The notes: a model not told the origin generated them from the sequence alone. A stretch of DNA of 64,000 nt from Streptomyces venezuelae (GCF_008642295.1 NZ_CP029190.1:6183501-6247500), one strand, 5' to 3'; shown: positions 27,757 to 37,192, counted from the first letter of the stretch. Translations and numbers: made by a program.

Positions 27757-28410
27757 TCAGCCCGTGGGGGTGAGCAGGCAGCGGCTGACCAGGCCGACCC
27801 CCGCATCGAGGGATTCGGCGAACTCCTCCGCCAGATCGGGCAGCCCGCGCAGGTTCCACAGCAGGCGGGCGCCCGCCCAGGCGCCGTCGCGGGCCCGTTC
27901 CAGGCTCCAGGCGCCGACCAGATGGGTCAGCGGATCGGCGATCTGGAGCAGGTCCGGCCCTGGCATCAGATCCTCGCGGATGCGCTCCTCCAGCGCGACC
28001 AGGGTGTCACCCACTTGGTCGAAGTCGCCTTCCAGTGCGCCGGGGGCGCAGTCCAGTGCCCGGCAGGTGGCCACCACGGCGAGGGCCAGGTCGTGGCCGA
28101 TGTGCGCGTTGATCCCGGCCAGCGCGTACTGGAGCGGGCGCACCCCCGGATGGCGGCGGTACTGGAACAGGGGCCGCCAGCACGCGGGCGTCCGGTGCCC
28201 GGCCGTGGCGGCCTCCACGGCCGTGAGGTAGCGATCGGCGAACCGTACGGTGAGGGCCTCCGCCCGCCGCGGGTGCGGGAAGGTTCCGCCCGCGATCCGG
28301 TGGTGCAGGGTCTCCGTCACCGTCAGGTACACCCGGTTGAAGACCGCGACCCCGTCGTGCGCGGGCAGCCGCTGGTCCAGGGCGCGCATCCGCGCCAGTA
28401 CCGCATCCAT
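27757..28410 (-). CDS. DUF5995 family protein
   Basis: Protein of 217 residues, largely alpha-helical. The motif [18 protein letters not shown], with conserved Asn and His, is the hallmark of DUF5995 proteins, whose function is not known; two more histidines lie in [14 protein letters not shown] 28410 is the first Met of the conserved region but has only a weak ribosome site, so a start further upstream towards 28490 is possible. It follows the uracil permease on the same strand. Confidence 0.8.
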   Translation of the reverse strand: MDAVLARMRALDQRLPAHDGVAVFNRVYLTVTETLHHRIAGGTFPHPRRAEALTVRFADRYLTAVEAATAGHRTPACWRPLFQYRRHPGVRPLQYALAGINAHIGHDLALAVVATCRALDCAPGALEGDFDQVGDTLVALEERIREDLMPGPDLLQIADPLTHLVGAWSLERARDGAWAGARLLWNLRGLPDLAEEFAESLDAGVGLVSRCLLTPTG

Positions 28411-28496
28411 GGGAGGCAGGTTCCCAGCCGGCGCCGGCAAGAGGGAGGACTTGGCCGTGCGCTTCGCCGGTTCGGGCGAATCGCACGGCACCGGGG

Positions 28497-29876
28497 TCAC
28501 TCGGACGTGTTGTCGTACCCGGAGGTGCCCTCGTCCAGCAGCGGCTCCTGCGTCTTGAGGTGGGCCGGGGCGAAGTACCGCAGCGCGTGGTAGCCGGTGA
28601 TGACCACGATGGTGCCGAGCGCGATGCCGCCCAGCTCGAAGGTGTCGGTGAACCGGAGCTTCACCCCGCCGACCCCGATGATGATGCCCGCCGCGGCCGG
28701 CACCAGGTTCAGCGGATTGCGCAGGTCCACCCGCCCGTTGATCCAGATCTGCGCGCCCAGCAGACCGATCATGCCGTACAGGATCACGGTGATGCCGCCC
28801 AGGACCCCGCCGGGGATCGCCGCGACAACCGCACCGAACTTGGGGCACAGGCCGAACAGCAGCGCGAAGGCGGCTGCCGCCCAGTACGCGGCGGTCGAGT
28901 AGACCCGGGTCGCCGCCATCACGCCGATGTTCTCCGAGTACGTGGTGTTCGGCGGCCCGCCCACCGCGGTGGACAGCATCGAGGCGGCGCCGTCCGCCGC
29001 GATCGCGGTGCCCAGCTTGTCGTCCAGCGGGTCCCCGGTCATCTCGCCGACCGCCTTCACATGGCCGGCGTTCTCCGCGATCAGGGCGATCACCACGGGC
29101 AGCGCGACCAGGATCGCCGACCACTCGAAGGCGGGCGCGTGGAAGGAGGGGAAGCCGATCCAGTCGGCCTTGGCCACCGCCGACAGGTCCAGCCGCCAGT
29201 GGTCCACGGCCGCCGTACCGCCGAGGGTCGAGTGGATCTTCCCGAAGACCCGGTCGAAGAGCCAGGAGATCCCGTACCCGAAGACCAGCCCGAGGAAGAT
29301 CGCGATCCGCGACCAGAACCCGCGCAGGCACACCACCGCCAGCCCGGTGAACAGCATCGTCAGCAGGGCCGTCCACTGGTCCTGCGGCCAGTAGGTCGAT
29401 GCCGTCACCGGCGCCAGGTTGAAGCCGATCAGCATCACCACCGCGCCCGTCACCACGGGCGGCATCGCCGCATGGATGATCCGCGCGCCGAACCGCTGTA
29501 CCGCAAGGCCCGACAGGAACAGCGCCGCGCCGACAACGAACACCGCGCCGGTGACGGTGGCGCTGTCGCCGCCGCTCGCCCGGATCGCCGCCGCCACGCC
29601 CACGAAGGAGAGCGAACAGCCCAGGTAGGAGGGGATCCGGCCGCGGGTGGCCAGCAGGAAGATCACCGTGGCGATGCCGGACATCATGATGGCCAGGTTG
29701 GGATCCAGTCCCATCAGCACCGGCGCGACGAAACTCGCGCCGAACATCGCCACCACATGCTGGGCGCCGAGCCCGGCGGTACGCGGCCAGGACAGCCGCT
29801 CGTCCGGCCGGACCACCGCTCCCGGAGCGGGCGTCCGCCCGTCTCCGTGCAGGGTCCAGCGCACGCCGAGGCCCAT
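28497..29876 (-). CDS. Uracil/xanthine permease (NCS2, UraA-like)
   Basis: NCS2 nucleobase:proton symporter of 459 residues with about 14 helices. The substrate-binding signatures are present: ALIAENAGHVKAVGEMTG in TM8, and the TM10 stretch GGPPNTTYSENIGVMAATRV. The latter (NTTYSENIG) is characteristic of the UraA/uracil branch. ATG 29876 has GGAG five bases upstream and is preferred over GTG 29882. The acidic C-terminus (EPLLDEGTSGYDN) is cytoplasmic. The gene stands between an MFS gene and DUF5995 on the same strand and is a probable pyrimidine salvage transporter. Confidence 0.9.
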   Translation of the reverse strand: MGLGVRWTLHGDGRTPAPGAVVRPDERLSWPRTAGLGAQHVVAMFGASFVAPVLMGLDPNLAIMMSGIATVIFLLATRGRIPSYLGCSLSFVGVAAAIRASGGDSATVTGAVFVVGAALFLSGLAVQRFGARIIHAAMPPVVTGAVVMLIGFNLAPVTASTYWPQDQWTALLTMLFTGLAVVCLRGFWSRIAIFLGLVFGYGISWLFDRVFGKIHSTLGGTAAVDHWRLDLSAVAKADWIGFPSFHAPAFEWSAILVALPVVIALIAENAGHVKAVGEMTGDPLDDKLGTAIAADGAASMLSTAVGGPPNTTYSENIGVMAATRVYSTAAYWAAAAFALLFGLCPKFGAVVAAIPGGVLGGITVILYGMIGLLGAQIWINGRVDLRNPLNLVPAAAGIIIGVGGVKLRFTDTFELGGIALGTIVVITGYHALRYFAPAHLKTQEPLLDEGTSGYDNTSE

Positions 29877-29939
29877 GTTCACTCCGTTCACCCGTCGACC
29901 ATGTGCAAGGATCATGGCCGCAGGGCGGCCCAGGACATG

Positions 29940-31160
29940 TTACGGCCGGATAGCGGCGGATTCGTCCCGATTGGCCGGAGCGGGCTTCCCGCCGGCCGGC
30001 TTCGGCCGGAGCACCCCGGCCCCCGCCACCAGCGCGAACGCCAGCAGGGTGACCAGCCCGAACGACACCACCAGCGAGGTCGCGTCGGCCACCGCCCCGA
30101 TCGCCGAGGGCGCGATCAGCCCCGAGGTGTAGGTGATCGTCGCCACCCCCGCGATGGCCTGCGCCGGCGCCGGCCCGCTGCGCGCCGCGGCGGCGAAGGC
30201 CAGCGGCACCACCACCGCGACGCCCAGGCCGATCAGCCCGAACCCGGCCAGCGCCCCGGCCGGATCCCGGACCAGCACCACCAGTAGACCGCCGGCCGTG
30301 GCCAGCAGGCCCCCGGCCCGTATGGTGCGCACCGGGCCGAAGCGGTCCACCACCCGGTCGCCCGCGAGCCGGGTCACCGCCATGGTCAGCGCGAACGTGG
30401 TGGTGGAGGCGGCGGCCAGGCCCGCATCCGTGTGCAGGACGTCCCGCAGGTAGACGGCCGACCAGTCCAGGCTCGCGCCCTCCGCGAACACCGCGGCGAA
30501 ACCGATGGCCCCGATCAGCAGGGCCGACTTCGGCGGCATCGCGAAATGCGGCGGCGCCTGCTCGTCCTGACCGCTCGGCAGATCGAGGACCCCGCGTACG
30601 GCGACCAGCCCGGCGGCGGTCAGCGCGAGCGCGGCGACCAGGTGGTGCAGCCGGGCATCGGCCCCCGCATGCGCGGCGACCGTGCCGGCCGCCGAGCCGA
30701 GCAGCGCCCCGGCGCTCCACATCCCGTGCAGTGAGGACATGATCGACCGGCCGAGCCGGTTCTCCGTCTCCACCCCCAGGGCGTTCATGGCCACATCGGA
30801 CATCCCGGAGGTCGCGCCGTACACCAGGAGCGCCACGCAGAGCACGGGCAGGTTCGGCGCCAGGCCCGGCAGGACCAGGGAGAGCGTCCACAGGGCCAGC
30901 AGGACGCGCAGGGCGGCGCGGGCGCCGAACCGGTGGTTGATCCGGCCGGCCAGCGGCATCGCGAGCGCGGCCCCGACCGCGGGGAAGGCGAGGGCCAGCC
31001 CGAGGGCGCCGGAGCCGAGCCCGGCATGGTCCTGGATCCACGGGATCCGGGTCGCAAAGCTGCCGGTGACGGCTCCGTGGACGCAGAAGACGGCGGCGAT
31101 GGCGATTCGGGCGCGGCGCAGCCGCGCCGGGGTGGGGTCGGACTCCCCGGGCATCCTCAT
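29940..31160 (-). CDS. MFS transporter (YbjJ-like)
   Basis: Major facilitator transporter of 406 residues with 12 helices; LAFPAVGAALAMPLAGRINHRFGARAAL carries the loop 2-3 motif. Its general shape resembles the YbjJ/fucose-permease-like group, but the substrate is unknown. The start ATG 31160 has no Shine-Dalgarno site and lies 10 bases from a strong palindrome; a TAGTTT hexamer in the palindrome's edge could be a -10, giving a leaderless or near-leaderless mRNA. It is divergent from the ROK regulator, its probable repressor. Confidence 0.85.
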   Translation of the reverse strand: MRMPGESDPTPARLRRARIAIAAVFCVHGAVTGSFATRIPWIQDHAGLGSGALGLALAFPAVGAALAMPLAGRINHRFGARAALRVLLALWTLSLVLPGLAPNLPVLCVALLVYGATSGMSDVAMNALGVETENRLGRSIMSSLHGMWSAGALLGSAAGTVAAHAGADARLHHLVAALALTAAGLVAVRGVLDLPSGQDEQAPPHFAMPPKSALLIGAIGFAAVFAEGASLDWSAVYLRDVLHTDAGLAAASTTTFALTMAVTRLAGDRVVDRFGPVRTIRAGGLLATAGGLLVVLVRDPAGALAGFGLIGLGVAVVVPLAFAAAARSGPAPAQAIAGVATITYTSGLIAPSAIGAVADATSLVVSFGLVTLLAFALVAGAGVLRPKPAGGKPAPANRDESAAIRP

Positions 31161-31170
31161 GGCGCGTAAA

Positions 31171-31193
31171 CTATCAGGAACCCTGCCTGATAG
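31171..31193. promoter_or_regulatory. Operator-like palindrome between the MFS and ROK genes
   Basis: Arms CTATCAGG and CCTGATAG, perfect 8-bp inverted repeat with spacer AACCCTG, in the 74-base gap between the divergent starts. AT content is much higher than in the surroundings. It is the expected site for the ROK protein to control both the MFS gene and itself. Confidence 0.75.
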
Positions 31194-31234
31194 ATAAGGC
31201 GTATGTCCTCTCCTCCGCTCCCTAGGATGAGCGC

Positions 31235-32434
31235 GTGACCGCTGCCCCCTCGCCCGCCTCTCCCAGCACGGCCCGGGCCATCAACGACCGGCTGGCCCTC
31301 AACCTCCTCCAGGAGGAAGGGCCGCTGACGGCGAGCCAGCTCAAGACGAGGACCGGGCTGTCCCGGCCGTCCGTCGCCGACCTCGTCGAACGGCTCGGCA
31401 CGGCCGGCCTGATCGAGATCGTGGGGGAGTCCGGCGCACAGCGGCGCGGACCCAACGCCCGGCTGTACGGGATCGTCGCCCGCCGCCACTTCCTCGCCGC
31501 CGTGGACGTCCGTACGGACAGCGCCACGGCGGTGGTCACCGACCTGCTCGGGCACCCCCTCGCGGAGGCCGCGCTGCCGGTGGCCGCGCCCCGGGACGCG
31601 CTCGCCGTGCTCCGGCAGACCGCCCGCGCGGCCGGGGCGGACGCCCTGCACACCGTGATGGTCGGCGCCCCCGGCCTGGTCGCGCCCGCCACCGGAGAAC
31701 TCCGCGACACCACCGGCCTGCCGTCCTGGCACCGGGAGCTGGTCGGCCTGCTCCGGCGCGAACTGCCCGCCCGGGTCCTGGTGGAGAACGAAACCAACCT
31801 GGCGGCCGTAGCCGAGCAGCGCCTCGGCGCAGCCCGCGACCTCGACTCCTTCGTCCTGCTGTGGCTGGGTGCGGGGGTGGGCGCGGCGGTGGTCCTGGAC
31901 GGGCGGCTGCGCAGGGGCGCCTCCGGCGGCGCGGGCGAGATCGGCTTCCTGCCGGTGCCCGGGACGGGCGGGCTGCCCTCCGCCACGGAGTGCGCCGGCG
32001 GGTTCCACGCGCTGGCGGGCGCGGCGGCGGTGGCCGAACTGGCCGCCACCCACGGCGTTCCCGGCCCGGCCCTCACCGCACTGACGGCGGCCACCGCGAC
32101 CACCGCCGCGCCTGCCGCCTCGGGCGCGCCTGCGGGTCCGGGCCGGGCCGGCGCCGAGGCCTTCCTGGAGGCGTATGCCGAGCGGCTCGCGCTCGGCGCC
32201 GCCGCCGTGGCCGCCGTACTCGACCCCGGCTGCGTCATCCTCGGCGGCGAGCTGGGCCGGGCCGGCGGTCCCGCCCTCGCCGACCGGGTGGCCCGCCGGC
32301 TGGCCGGCCTCACCCCGGTCCCCACCGCCGTTCGCGCCACCGCCCTCGGCGACCCGGCCGTCCTGGCCGGGGCCCGTCTCGCCGCCCGCGACGCCGCCCA
32401 GGAGGTGGTGTTCGGGTTCGCGGGGCCGGGCTGA
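31235..32434 (+). CDS. ROK-family transcriptional regulator
   Basis: Regulator of 399 residues: an N-terminal winged helix (about 10-65; LLQEEGPLTASQLKTRTGLS, then RPSVADLVERLGTAGLI) and a ROK sugar-kinase-like domain (about 85-395) with VENETNLAAVAEQRLGAARD and WLGAGVGAAVVLDG. The zinc-binding CxCGxxGCxE motif of classical NagC/Mlc proteins is absent; the sequence there reads SATECAGGFHAL, so it belongs to the degenerate group common in Streptomyces. The ligand is probably a sugar or sugar-like molecule carried by the divergent MFS protein (inference). GTG 31235 has AGGA upstream. Confidence 0.88.
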   Translation: MTAAPSPASPSTARAINDRLALNLLQEEGPLTASQLKTRTGLSRPSVADLVERLGTAGLIEIVGESGAQRRGPNARLYGIVARRHFLAAVDVRTDSATAVVTDLLGHPLAEAALPVAAPRDALAVLRQTARAAGADALHTVMVGAPGLVAPATGELRDTTGLPSWHRELVGLLRRELPARVLVENETNLAAVAEQRLGAARDLDSFVLLWLGAGVGAAVVLDGRLRRGASGGAGEIGFLPVPGTGGLPSATECAGGFHALAGAAAVAELAATHGVPGPALTALTAATATTAAPAASGAPAGPGRAGAEAFLEAYAERLALGAAAVAAVLDPGCVILGGELGRAGGPALADRVARRLAGLTPVPTAVRATALGDPAVLAGARLAARDAAQEVVFGFAGPG

Positions 32435-32455
32435 GGCGCCGGGGCCGGGGGCCGG

Positions 32456-33202
32456 TCAGGCCGCGGCCCCGGTGCGGCGTGCCAGGAACTCCGTGAACGT
32501 GCCCCGCCCCACCGCATGCGCCGGGGTCAGGTGCCCGCCCCGGCGGAAGGCCGCGAAGGTCTTCCCGGGCAGCCGCACCCCCAGCACCGGCCGCCGCCGC
32601 CCGGCCGCCTTCAGGTACGCGCGGGCCGCCGCGGCCATGTCCAGCACCTCGGGCCCGCCCATGTCCGCCACCCGCCCGGCCGGAGCCGCCACCGCCAGCC
32701 CGGCCAGCCGGTCGGCGACCTCCTCGACCGCGATCGGCTGGTCCCGGACCCCGCCCGGCACCAGCAGCACCGGCAGCTTCGCCACGGCCTCGAAGTACCC
32801 CAGCACCAGATCGTGGAACTGGGTGGTGCGCAGCACCGTCCAGCCGAGCCCCGACTCCTCGATCATCCGCTCGACCCGGTGCTTGGCCCGGTAGTAGGGG
32901 AGCGGCACCTCGTCCACCCCCACGATCGAGATGTAGACCAGATGGCCGACCCCGGCCGCCCGGGCCGCCCGGATCAGGTGTCCGGCCGCCTTCTCGTCCC
33001 CTCCCTTCGGGGAGCTCGCGCAGTGCACGACCGCCTCCACACCCGCCAGGGCCGCCTCCAGACCGGCGCCCGTCAGCAGGTCCACCGGATACTCCCGGGA
33101 GCTCCGGCTCAGCACCCGGACCTCGTGGCCGCCGGCCCGCAGCCGCTCCACCAGCGGCCTGCCGAGGGTGCCGGTGCCACCGGTGACGAGAATGGTGCTC
33201 AT
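32456..33202 (-). CDS. NAD(P)H-binding SDR-type protein (NmrA-like), ECF41 partner
   Basis: Atypical short-chain dehydrogenase of 248 residues. The Rossmann motif ILVTGGTGTLGRPLVERL starts at residue 4, followed by VVHCASSP and ISIVGVDEVPLPYYRAKHRVE, with a degenerate YxxxK. It resembles NmrA/TMR-type NAD(P)-binding proteins. ATG 33202 is the natural start of the fold. It lies just downstream of an ECF41-type sigma gene on the same strand; ECF41 sigma factors are typically encoded beside a COE protein (carboxymuconolactone decarboxylase, oxidoreductase or epimerase), and this one fits the oxidoreductase/epimerase type. Confidence 0.85.
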   Translation of the reverse strand: MSTILVTGGTGTLGRPLVERLRAGGHEVRVLSRSSREYPVDLLTGAGLEAALAGVEAVVHCASSPKGGDEKAAGHLIRAARAAGVGHLVYISIVGVDEVPLPYYRAKHRVERMIEESGLGWTVLRTTQFHDLVLGYFEAVAKLPVLLVPGGVRDQPIAVEEVADRLAGLAVAAPAGRVADMGGPEVLDMAAAARAYLKAAGRRRPVLGVRLPGKTFAAFRRGGHLTPAHAVGRGTFTEFLARRTGAAA

Positions 33203-33273
33203 GGGATGCCTGCCTTCCGGGTACGCGGTGTGCGCTGCGCGGCACGCGGGGTGCGCTGCGCGCGGTGCGGTCG

Positions 33274-34179
33274 TCAGCCGAGACCGGACAGGCCCCCGGA
33301 ATGTGACAGCTGGCCGTGGAAGAACCTCAGCTTCTCCGGATTGATGATGTTCCGCACCGTGGTGACCAGCCCGTTCTCGAACTCGAACTGCACCACGGCC
33401 AGCCCCTCGAAGACGAGCGCGGGCGCGCCGTTGACCTCGAGGACGGAGACCGGGACGGCCGTTTCGGGCCGCTGCTGCACTCCGATCAGGAAGCGCGCCA
33501 CCTTGTTCCGGCCCAGGACGGGCCGTCGCGCCGCGCTGACCCGGCCGCCGCTGTCCGACACGTAGACCGCCCCGGCCGCCAGCAGTTGTTCCAGCCCGGC
33601 CAGATCTCCGTCCCGCGCCGCCGCCAGGAAGCGCGCCACCAGGTCCTGCCACTGCCCGGGGTCGGGCTCGAAGCGCGGCCGGGAGGCCGCCGCCACCCGC
33701 TGGGAGGCCCGCCGGAACAGCTGCCGGCAGTTCGCCTCGGACAGCTCCAGCAGCCCGGCGATCTCACGGTGGCCGTAGCCGAAGGCCTCCCGCAGGACGT
33801 ACACCGCCCGCTCCACCGGGGTGAGCTGCTCCAGCAGGACCAGCAGGGCGAGCGAGACCCCCTCGCGCTGTTCGGCGGATTCCAGCGGGCCCAGGGCGCC
33901 GTCCCCGGTGAACACCGGCTCCGGCAGCCAGGGGCCGGTGTACTGCTCGCGCCGGGCCCGTGCGGAGTCGAGCCGGTTGAGGCAGAGCCGGGTGACGGTC
34001 CTGGCCAGGAAGGCGCCGGGGTGTTCCACGTCCGCCCGGTCCGCGGCGCTCCAGCGCAGCCAGGCGTCCTGGACGGTGTCCTCCGCTTCGGCGGCCGAGC
34101 CGAGCATCCGGTAGGCGATGCCGAACATCCGGCCGCGGTGCTCCTCGAAGGCGGCTGTGGCAGCCGAGTCGTCGATCAC
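33274..34179 (-). CDS. ECF41-type sigma factor with C-terminal SnoaL-like domain
   Basis: Sigma factor of about 301 residues. Region 2 (about 8-75: EHRGRMFGIAYRMLGSAAEA, EDTVQDAWLRW) and region 4 (about 120-175: LTPVERAVYVLREAFGYGHR, LSEANCRQLFRRASQRV) are followed by a SnoaL/NTF2-like domain. Near the C-terminus lies NPEKLRF, equivalent to the NPDKL signature of ECF41 proteins, in which the C-terminal extension acts as a built-in anti-sigma or activator. GTG 34179 is preferred; the upstream GTG 34209 lies inside the chitinase terminator hairpin. Its own COE-type gene and promoter are its likely targets, as in described ECF41 systems. Confidence 0.9.
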   Translation of the reverse strand: MIDDSAATAAFEEHRGRMFGIAYRMLGSAAEAEDTVQDAWLRWSAADRADVEHPGAFLARTVTRLCLNRLDSARARREQYTGPWLPEPVFTGDGALGPLESAEQREGVSLALLVLLEQLTPVERAVYVLREAFGYGHREIAGLLELSEANCRQLFRRASQRVAAASRPRFEPDPGQWQDLVARFLAAARDGDLAGLEQLLAAGAVYVSDSGGRVSAARRPVLGRNKVARFLIGVQQRPETAVPVSVLEVNGAPALVFEGLAVVQFEFENGLVTTVRNIINPEKLRFFHGQLSHSGGLSGLG

Positions 34180-34198
34180 CGTCCGAGCATGGCAGGAG

Positions 34199-34221
34199 CC
34201 CGGCAGCACCAGGCTGCCGGG
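34199..34221 (-). terminator. Terminator of the chitinase gene
   Basis: Perfect 9-bp stem CCCGGCAGC / GCTGCCGGG with loop ACCAG, 30 bases after the chitinase stop and 20 bases before the sigma gene start. Confidence 0.7.
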
Positions 34222-34250
34222 CCCTCCCTCAGGTCACCCGATCACCGCGA

Positions 34251-36626
34251 TCAGCAGGCTCCCTGGTCCTTCCAGACACCCCATTCACCGGTGGTGCCGG
34301 GCTCTTCGTTCTGTGTCCACCACTGGGCCTTCCAGTTCCGGCCCTTGTGCGAGACGAGGTTGCCGCTGTTGTAGACCGTGCCCGCGACGTATGCCGGGTT
34401 GGTGCAGGTGCCGCCCGGCGGGGTGGTCGGGGGCGTGGTCGGCGGGGTCGTCGGGGGCGTGGTGGGCGGCGTGGTCGGCGGGGTGGTCGGCGGCTGGGTG
34501 CCGCCGCCCGGCTGGACCACGGTGGTGCCGCGGGCCAGGTCGCCGGCCAGTGCGTAGGTGGTGCCGGAGATGTTCACCGTCCAGTTGGAGGGGGTGGACA
34601 CCGGCAGGTAGTAGTTGAACGCCAGGTCGACCGTGGCGCCGGGGGCCAGCGACTGCCAGGCCGGGAGCTTCAGCGAGACCCGGTGGAAGTCGCCCTTCAG
34701 GCCGCCGACGTTGTTGCCGGTGTGGCCGCTGCTGATCACCTTGGTGCCGAAGCCGGACTGGTCGGAGGCGTTGTTCGGAGCCGAGGTCGAGTAGTCGAAC
34801 TGGAACTCGGTGCCGCCGGGCAGTGCGGTGTTCGTGTTGTTGGTGATCTTGATCTTCGGGGTCAGCGGGTAGTTGGAGTCGCCCAGCTTGAACTCGGTGA
34901 ACTCCGCCTTGACGTCCACGGCCTGGGTGGGCAGCGCGGTGGCGCCGGCCTTCTTCGCACCGTAGGGGGAGGCCGCCTTGAACTTCTGGTACATCACGTC
35001 GGTGAGCGTGTCACCCATCTCGTACTGGCCCTTGGCCGCGTTGTACGCGTAGTCGCCCGCGAGCTCCCACACCATGGTGCCGCCGATGCCGCGGTCGACC
35101 ACGTAGTCCGCCTTGGCGGCCACCGACTGCTCGTCCTCGGTGGACAGGAAGACCTTCTTCTGCGCGTTCCACAGCCACGGCGCGACCAGCGTCGAGTCGT
35201 ACTTGCGGGCGTAGGTGCCGGTCAGCGTGGTGTTCGCCGGGAAGCCGTACTTGGTGACGTAGTCGCCGACGACGCCCTTCTCCAGGTTCTTGGCGTGCCA
35301 CATCGGGTTGGAGCCCGCCGGGGACTCGGCGCCGTTGGTGTCCTTGTCGTGCCACAGGTTGTCGATGCCGACCGCGCCGTCGCCGCACTTGGTCAGGCCT
35401 GCGCCGGCCGGGCAGCTGGTCGCCGGGGCCTTGCCCCACAGGCCGTCGGTGCCGCCCTGGACGTTCTTGAACCCGCGGGTGTAGTACGGCAGGCCGATGT
35501 TGATCCGGCCGGCCGGCATGGAGCCCCGGAAGTAGTGGTAGGCCCAGTCGGTGTTCAGGTAGCCGATGCCGCCGTACTGCTGGGAGCCGTACACGCCGGC
35601 CGCGGCCAGTTCGCCGTCCTTGCCGTCGTCGAAGAGCGAGGCGTTCGGGCCGACGTACTCGTTCCAGGCGCCGTGCAGGTCGTAGGACATGATGTTGACG
35701 TAGTCCAGGTACTGCTGCATCTGGAAGGTCTCCATACCGCGCAGCAGGTAGCCGGAGGACGGTGCGGCCACGGTCAGCAGGTAGTGCTTCCCGTCGGCGG
35801 CGCCCGCGGTGTCGAGCTTCTGGCGGAGGGTCTTCATCAGGGCCGCGTACCCCTGGACCAGCCCGGCCCGGCGGGCGTTGGCCAGCTGCCAGTCCAGCGG
35901 GTTGCCCGCGTCCTTCATCGTCGTCGGGTACTCGTAGTCGATGTCGACGCCGTTGAAGCCGTACTTCTTGATGAAGGCGACGGTGGAGTCCGCGAAGGTG
36001 TTGATGCCGGCCTGGTTGACCGAGCCGTCCGCGTTGGTGGCCATGGAGTAGAAGCCGCCGGAGTTCACCCGGTTGCCGTCGTCGCCGAAGTAGCCGCCGG
36101 TCTCGGCCCAGCCGCCCACCGAGACGAGGGTCTTGACGTTCGGGTACTGCTTCTTGAACTTGCTCAGCTGGTTGAAGTGGCCCTGGTAGGGGAACTGCGG
36201 GTCCATCTCGGCCCCGGCGACGCCCGGCCAGGTCATCCCGGTCGCGGGGTTGTTCGGCCCGTCCGTGCCCACCGAGATCTTGTTGTCGGAGCCGACGTGG
36301 GCGAAGGCGTAGTTCAGGTGGGTGACCTTGCCCCACGGAATGTTGTTCGCGAGGTAGGCGGGCTCGCCGTTCTTGCCGGTCCGCCAGCCGGTGAAGTAGC
36401 CGATGACCCGCCGCTGGTGGTCGGCGCCCATCTTCTCGCGGCCCTCGGTGTCGTAGACCGAGCAGTACGGGACGTCGACGCCCGGGGTCTTGTACAGCCC
36501 GTCCGGTCGACAGGACTCGTTGTCGGCGGCGTGTGAGACGCCGGCCGAAAGGCCGCCGACGAGCAGTCCGGCAATGGCGGCGCCGGACGCCAGCAGCATC
36601 GCTCTGGCGCGTGTGGGGGACAGCAT
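34251..36626 (-). CDS. Secreted family 18 chitinase with two carbohydrate-binding modules
   Basis: Exported chitinase of 791 residues. Signal peptide is about 1-33 (RARAM, hydrophobic core, SHA|ADN). The GH18 catalytic domain (about 70-560) has the DxxDxDxE motif [10 protein letters not shown] with acid/base Glu232, and [12 protein letters not shown] upstream. A beta-sandwich chitin-binding region follows (about 590-710: [13 protein letters not shown] to [15 protein letters not shown]). A Pro/Thr linker has six PPTT repeats, and a C-terminal CBM5/12 module contains WWTQNEEPG and [13 protein letters not shown] 36626 has AGGAGG six bases upstream. Transcription should be induced by chitin breakdown products via the DasR-type repeats in its promoter. 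Confidence 0.95.
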   Translation of the reverse strand: MLSPTRARAMLLASGAAIAGLLVGGLSAGVSHAADNESCRPDGLYKTPGVDVPYCSVYDTEGREKMGADHQRRVIGYFTGWRTGKNGEPAYLANNIPWGKVTHLNYAFAHVGSDNKISVGTDGPNNPATGMTWPGVAGAEMDPQFPYQGHFNQLSKFKKQYPNVKTLVSVGGWAETGGYFGDDGNRVNSGGFYSMATNADGSVNQAGINTFADSTVAFIKKYGFNGVDIDYEYPTTMKDAGNPLDWQLANARRAGLVQGYAALMKTLRQKLDTAGAADGKHYLLTVAAPSSGYLLRGMETFQMQQYLDYVNIMSYDLHGAWNEYVGPNASLFDDGKDGELAAAGVYGSQQYGGIGYLNTDWAYHYFRGSMPAGRINIGLPYYTRGFKNVQGGTDGLWGKAPATSCPAGAGLTKCGDGAVGIDNLWHDKDTNGAESPAGSNPMWHAKNLEKGVVGDYVTKYGFPANTTLTGTYARKYDSTLVAPWLWNAQKKVFLSTEDEQSVAAKADYVVDRGIGGTMVWELAGDYAYNAAKGQYEMGDTLTDVMYQKFKAASPYGAKKAGATALPTQAVDVKAEFTEFKLGDSNYPLTPKIKITNNTNTALPGGTEFQFDYSTSAPNNASDQSGFGTKVISSGHTGNNVGGLKGDFHRVSLKLPAWQSLAPGATVDLAFNYYLPVSTPSNWTVNISGTTYALAGDLARGTTVVQPGGGTQPPTTPPTTPPTTPPTTPPTTPPTTPPGGTCTNPAYVAGTVYNSGNLVSHKGRNWKAQWWTQNEEPGTTGEWGVWKDQGAC

Positions 36627-36739
36627 CGTGCCTCCTGGGGAGGGGAGGGGGTGCAGGACACAAAGTGCGTACGGGTAAGGCGAATTGGCCCGTGACGTGC
36701 GCACATCTGACGGGCTGTCTCCCTGGGAATGTGAAGCAG

Positions 36740-36768
36740 ACATTAAGAGGACTAGACCACCTCGTCAA
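36740..36768 (-). promoter_or_regulatory. Chitinase promoter (HrdB type)
   Basis: On the minus strand TTGACG (36768-36763) and TAATGT (36745-36740) are separated by exactly 17 bases, an excellent vegetative sigma promoter. Transcription would start near 36733, leaving a leader of about 105 bases. Confidence 0.8.
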
Positions 36769-36781
36769 TAGGTCTGGACCA
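36748..36781 (-). promoter_or_regulatory. Pair of chitinase 12-bp direct repeats (DasR-type sites)
   Basis: On the minus strand TGGTCCAGACCT (36781-36770) and TGGTCTAGTCCT (36759-36748) lie 22 bases apart, one on each side of the -35 box. The first is identical to the direct repeat known from Streptomyces chitinase promoters and matches the DasR response element, so repression is expected to be relieved by glucosamine-6-phosphate. Confidence 0.8.
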
Positions 36782-36902
36782 AAGTGGGAACAGGGTGGCG
36801 AGGGCCCGTCGAGAACCACTCGCGTGTGAGTCAGGCCACAGCGCTTCACTCGCATGGCCGCCGAGCGCCCGTGGCACACTGGGCCTCGTACCAGTAGCAG
36901 CA

Positions 36903-37029
36903 GCGCACTCCGGGGTCGGTGTAATTCCGAACCGGCGGTTACAGTCCGCGACCCGTCCGCATCCAGCGGCCGGTTGACCAGGTGAAATTCCTGGACCGAC
37001 GGTTAAAGTCCGGATGGGAGGCAGTGCGC
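36903..37029 (+). ncRNA. FMN riboswitch (RFN element)
   Basis: Conserved RFN blocks are present in order: CCGGGGTCGGTG, AATTCCGAACCGGCGGTTA, AGTCCGCGA, then GGTGAAATTCCTGGACCGAC, GGTTAAAGTCCGGATGGGAGG. Closing stem P1 pairs GCGCACT (36903-36909) with AGTGCGC (37023-37029). It controls the downstream rib operon by FMN. The expression platform is about 160 bases long and contains a GCCGCC/GGCGGC hairpin at 37050-37064, so the switch does not directly mask the ribD ribosome site. Confidence 0.95.
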
Positions 37030-37192
37030 GGCGGGCCAGTCACCGGTACGCCGCCGTCGGCGGCTCGTCCCCGTATCCGCGGGAGCGCGGGCCGTGCATT
37101 TCCGGCCAGGCGTTCCCGTGTGCGCCAGTCCGCTTCATCTGTCGTATCCCGACAGGCCCCGGAGTCCGTGCCCGATGAGGCAGGAGGACCCG

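Noticed and set aside
34423..34500. Short regular repeats inside the chitinase gene, at first sight CRISPR-like or satellite-like
   Set aside because: They encode the PPTT linker between binding modules in frame, with no spacers.
34347..36536. A 729-codon + strand frame antisense to the chitinase
   Set aside because: The sense strand has a full domain set, signal peptide, ribosome site and promoter; the antisense product is Val/Gly/Ala-rich without homology marks.
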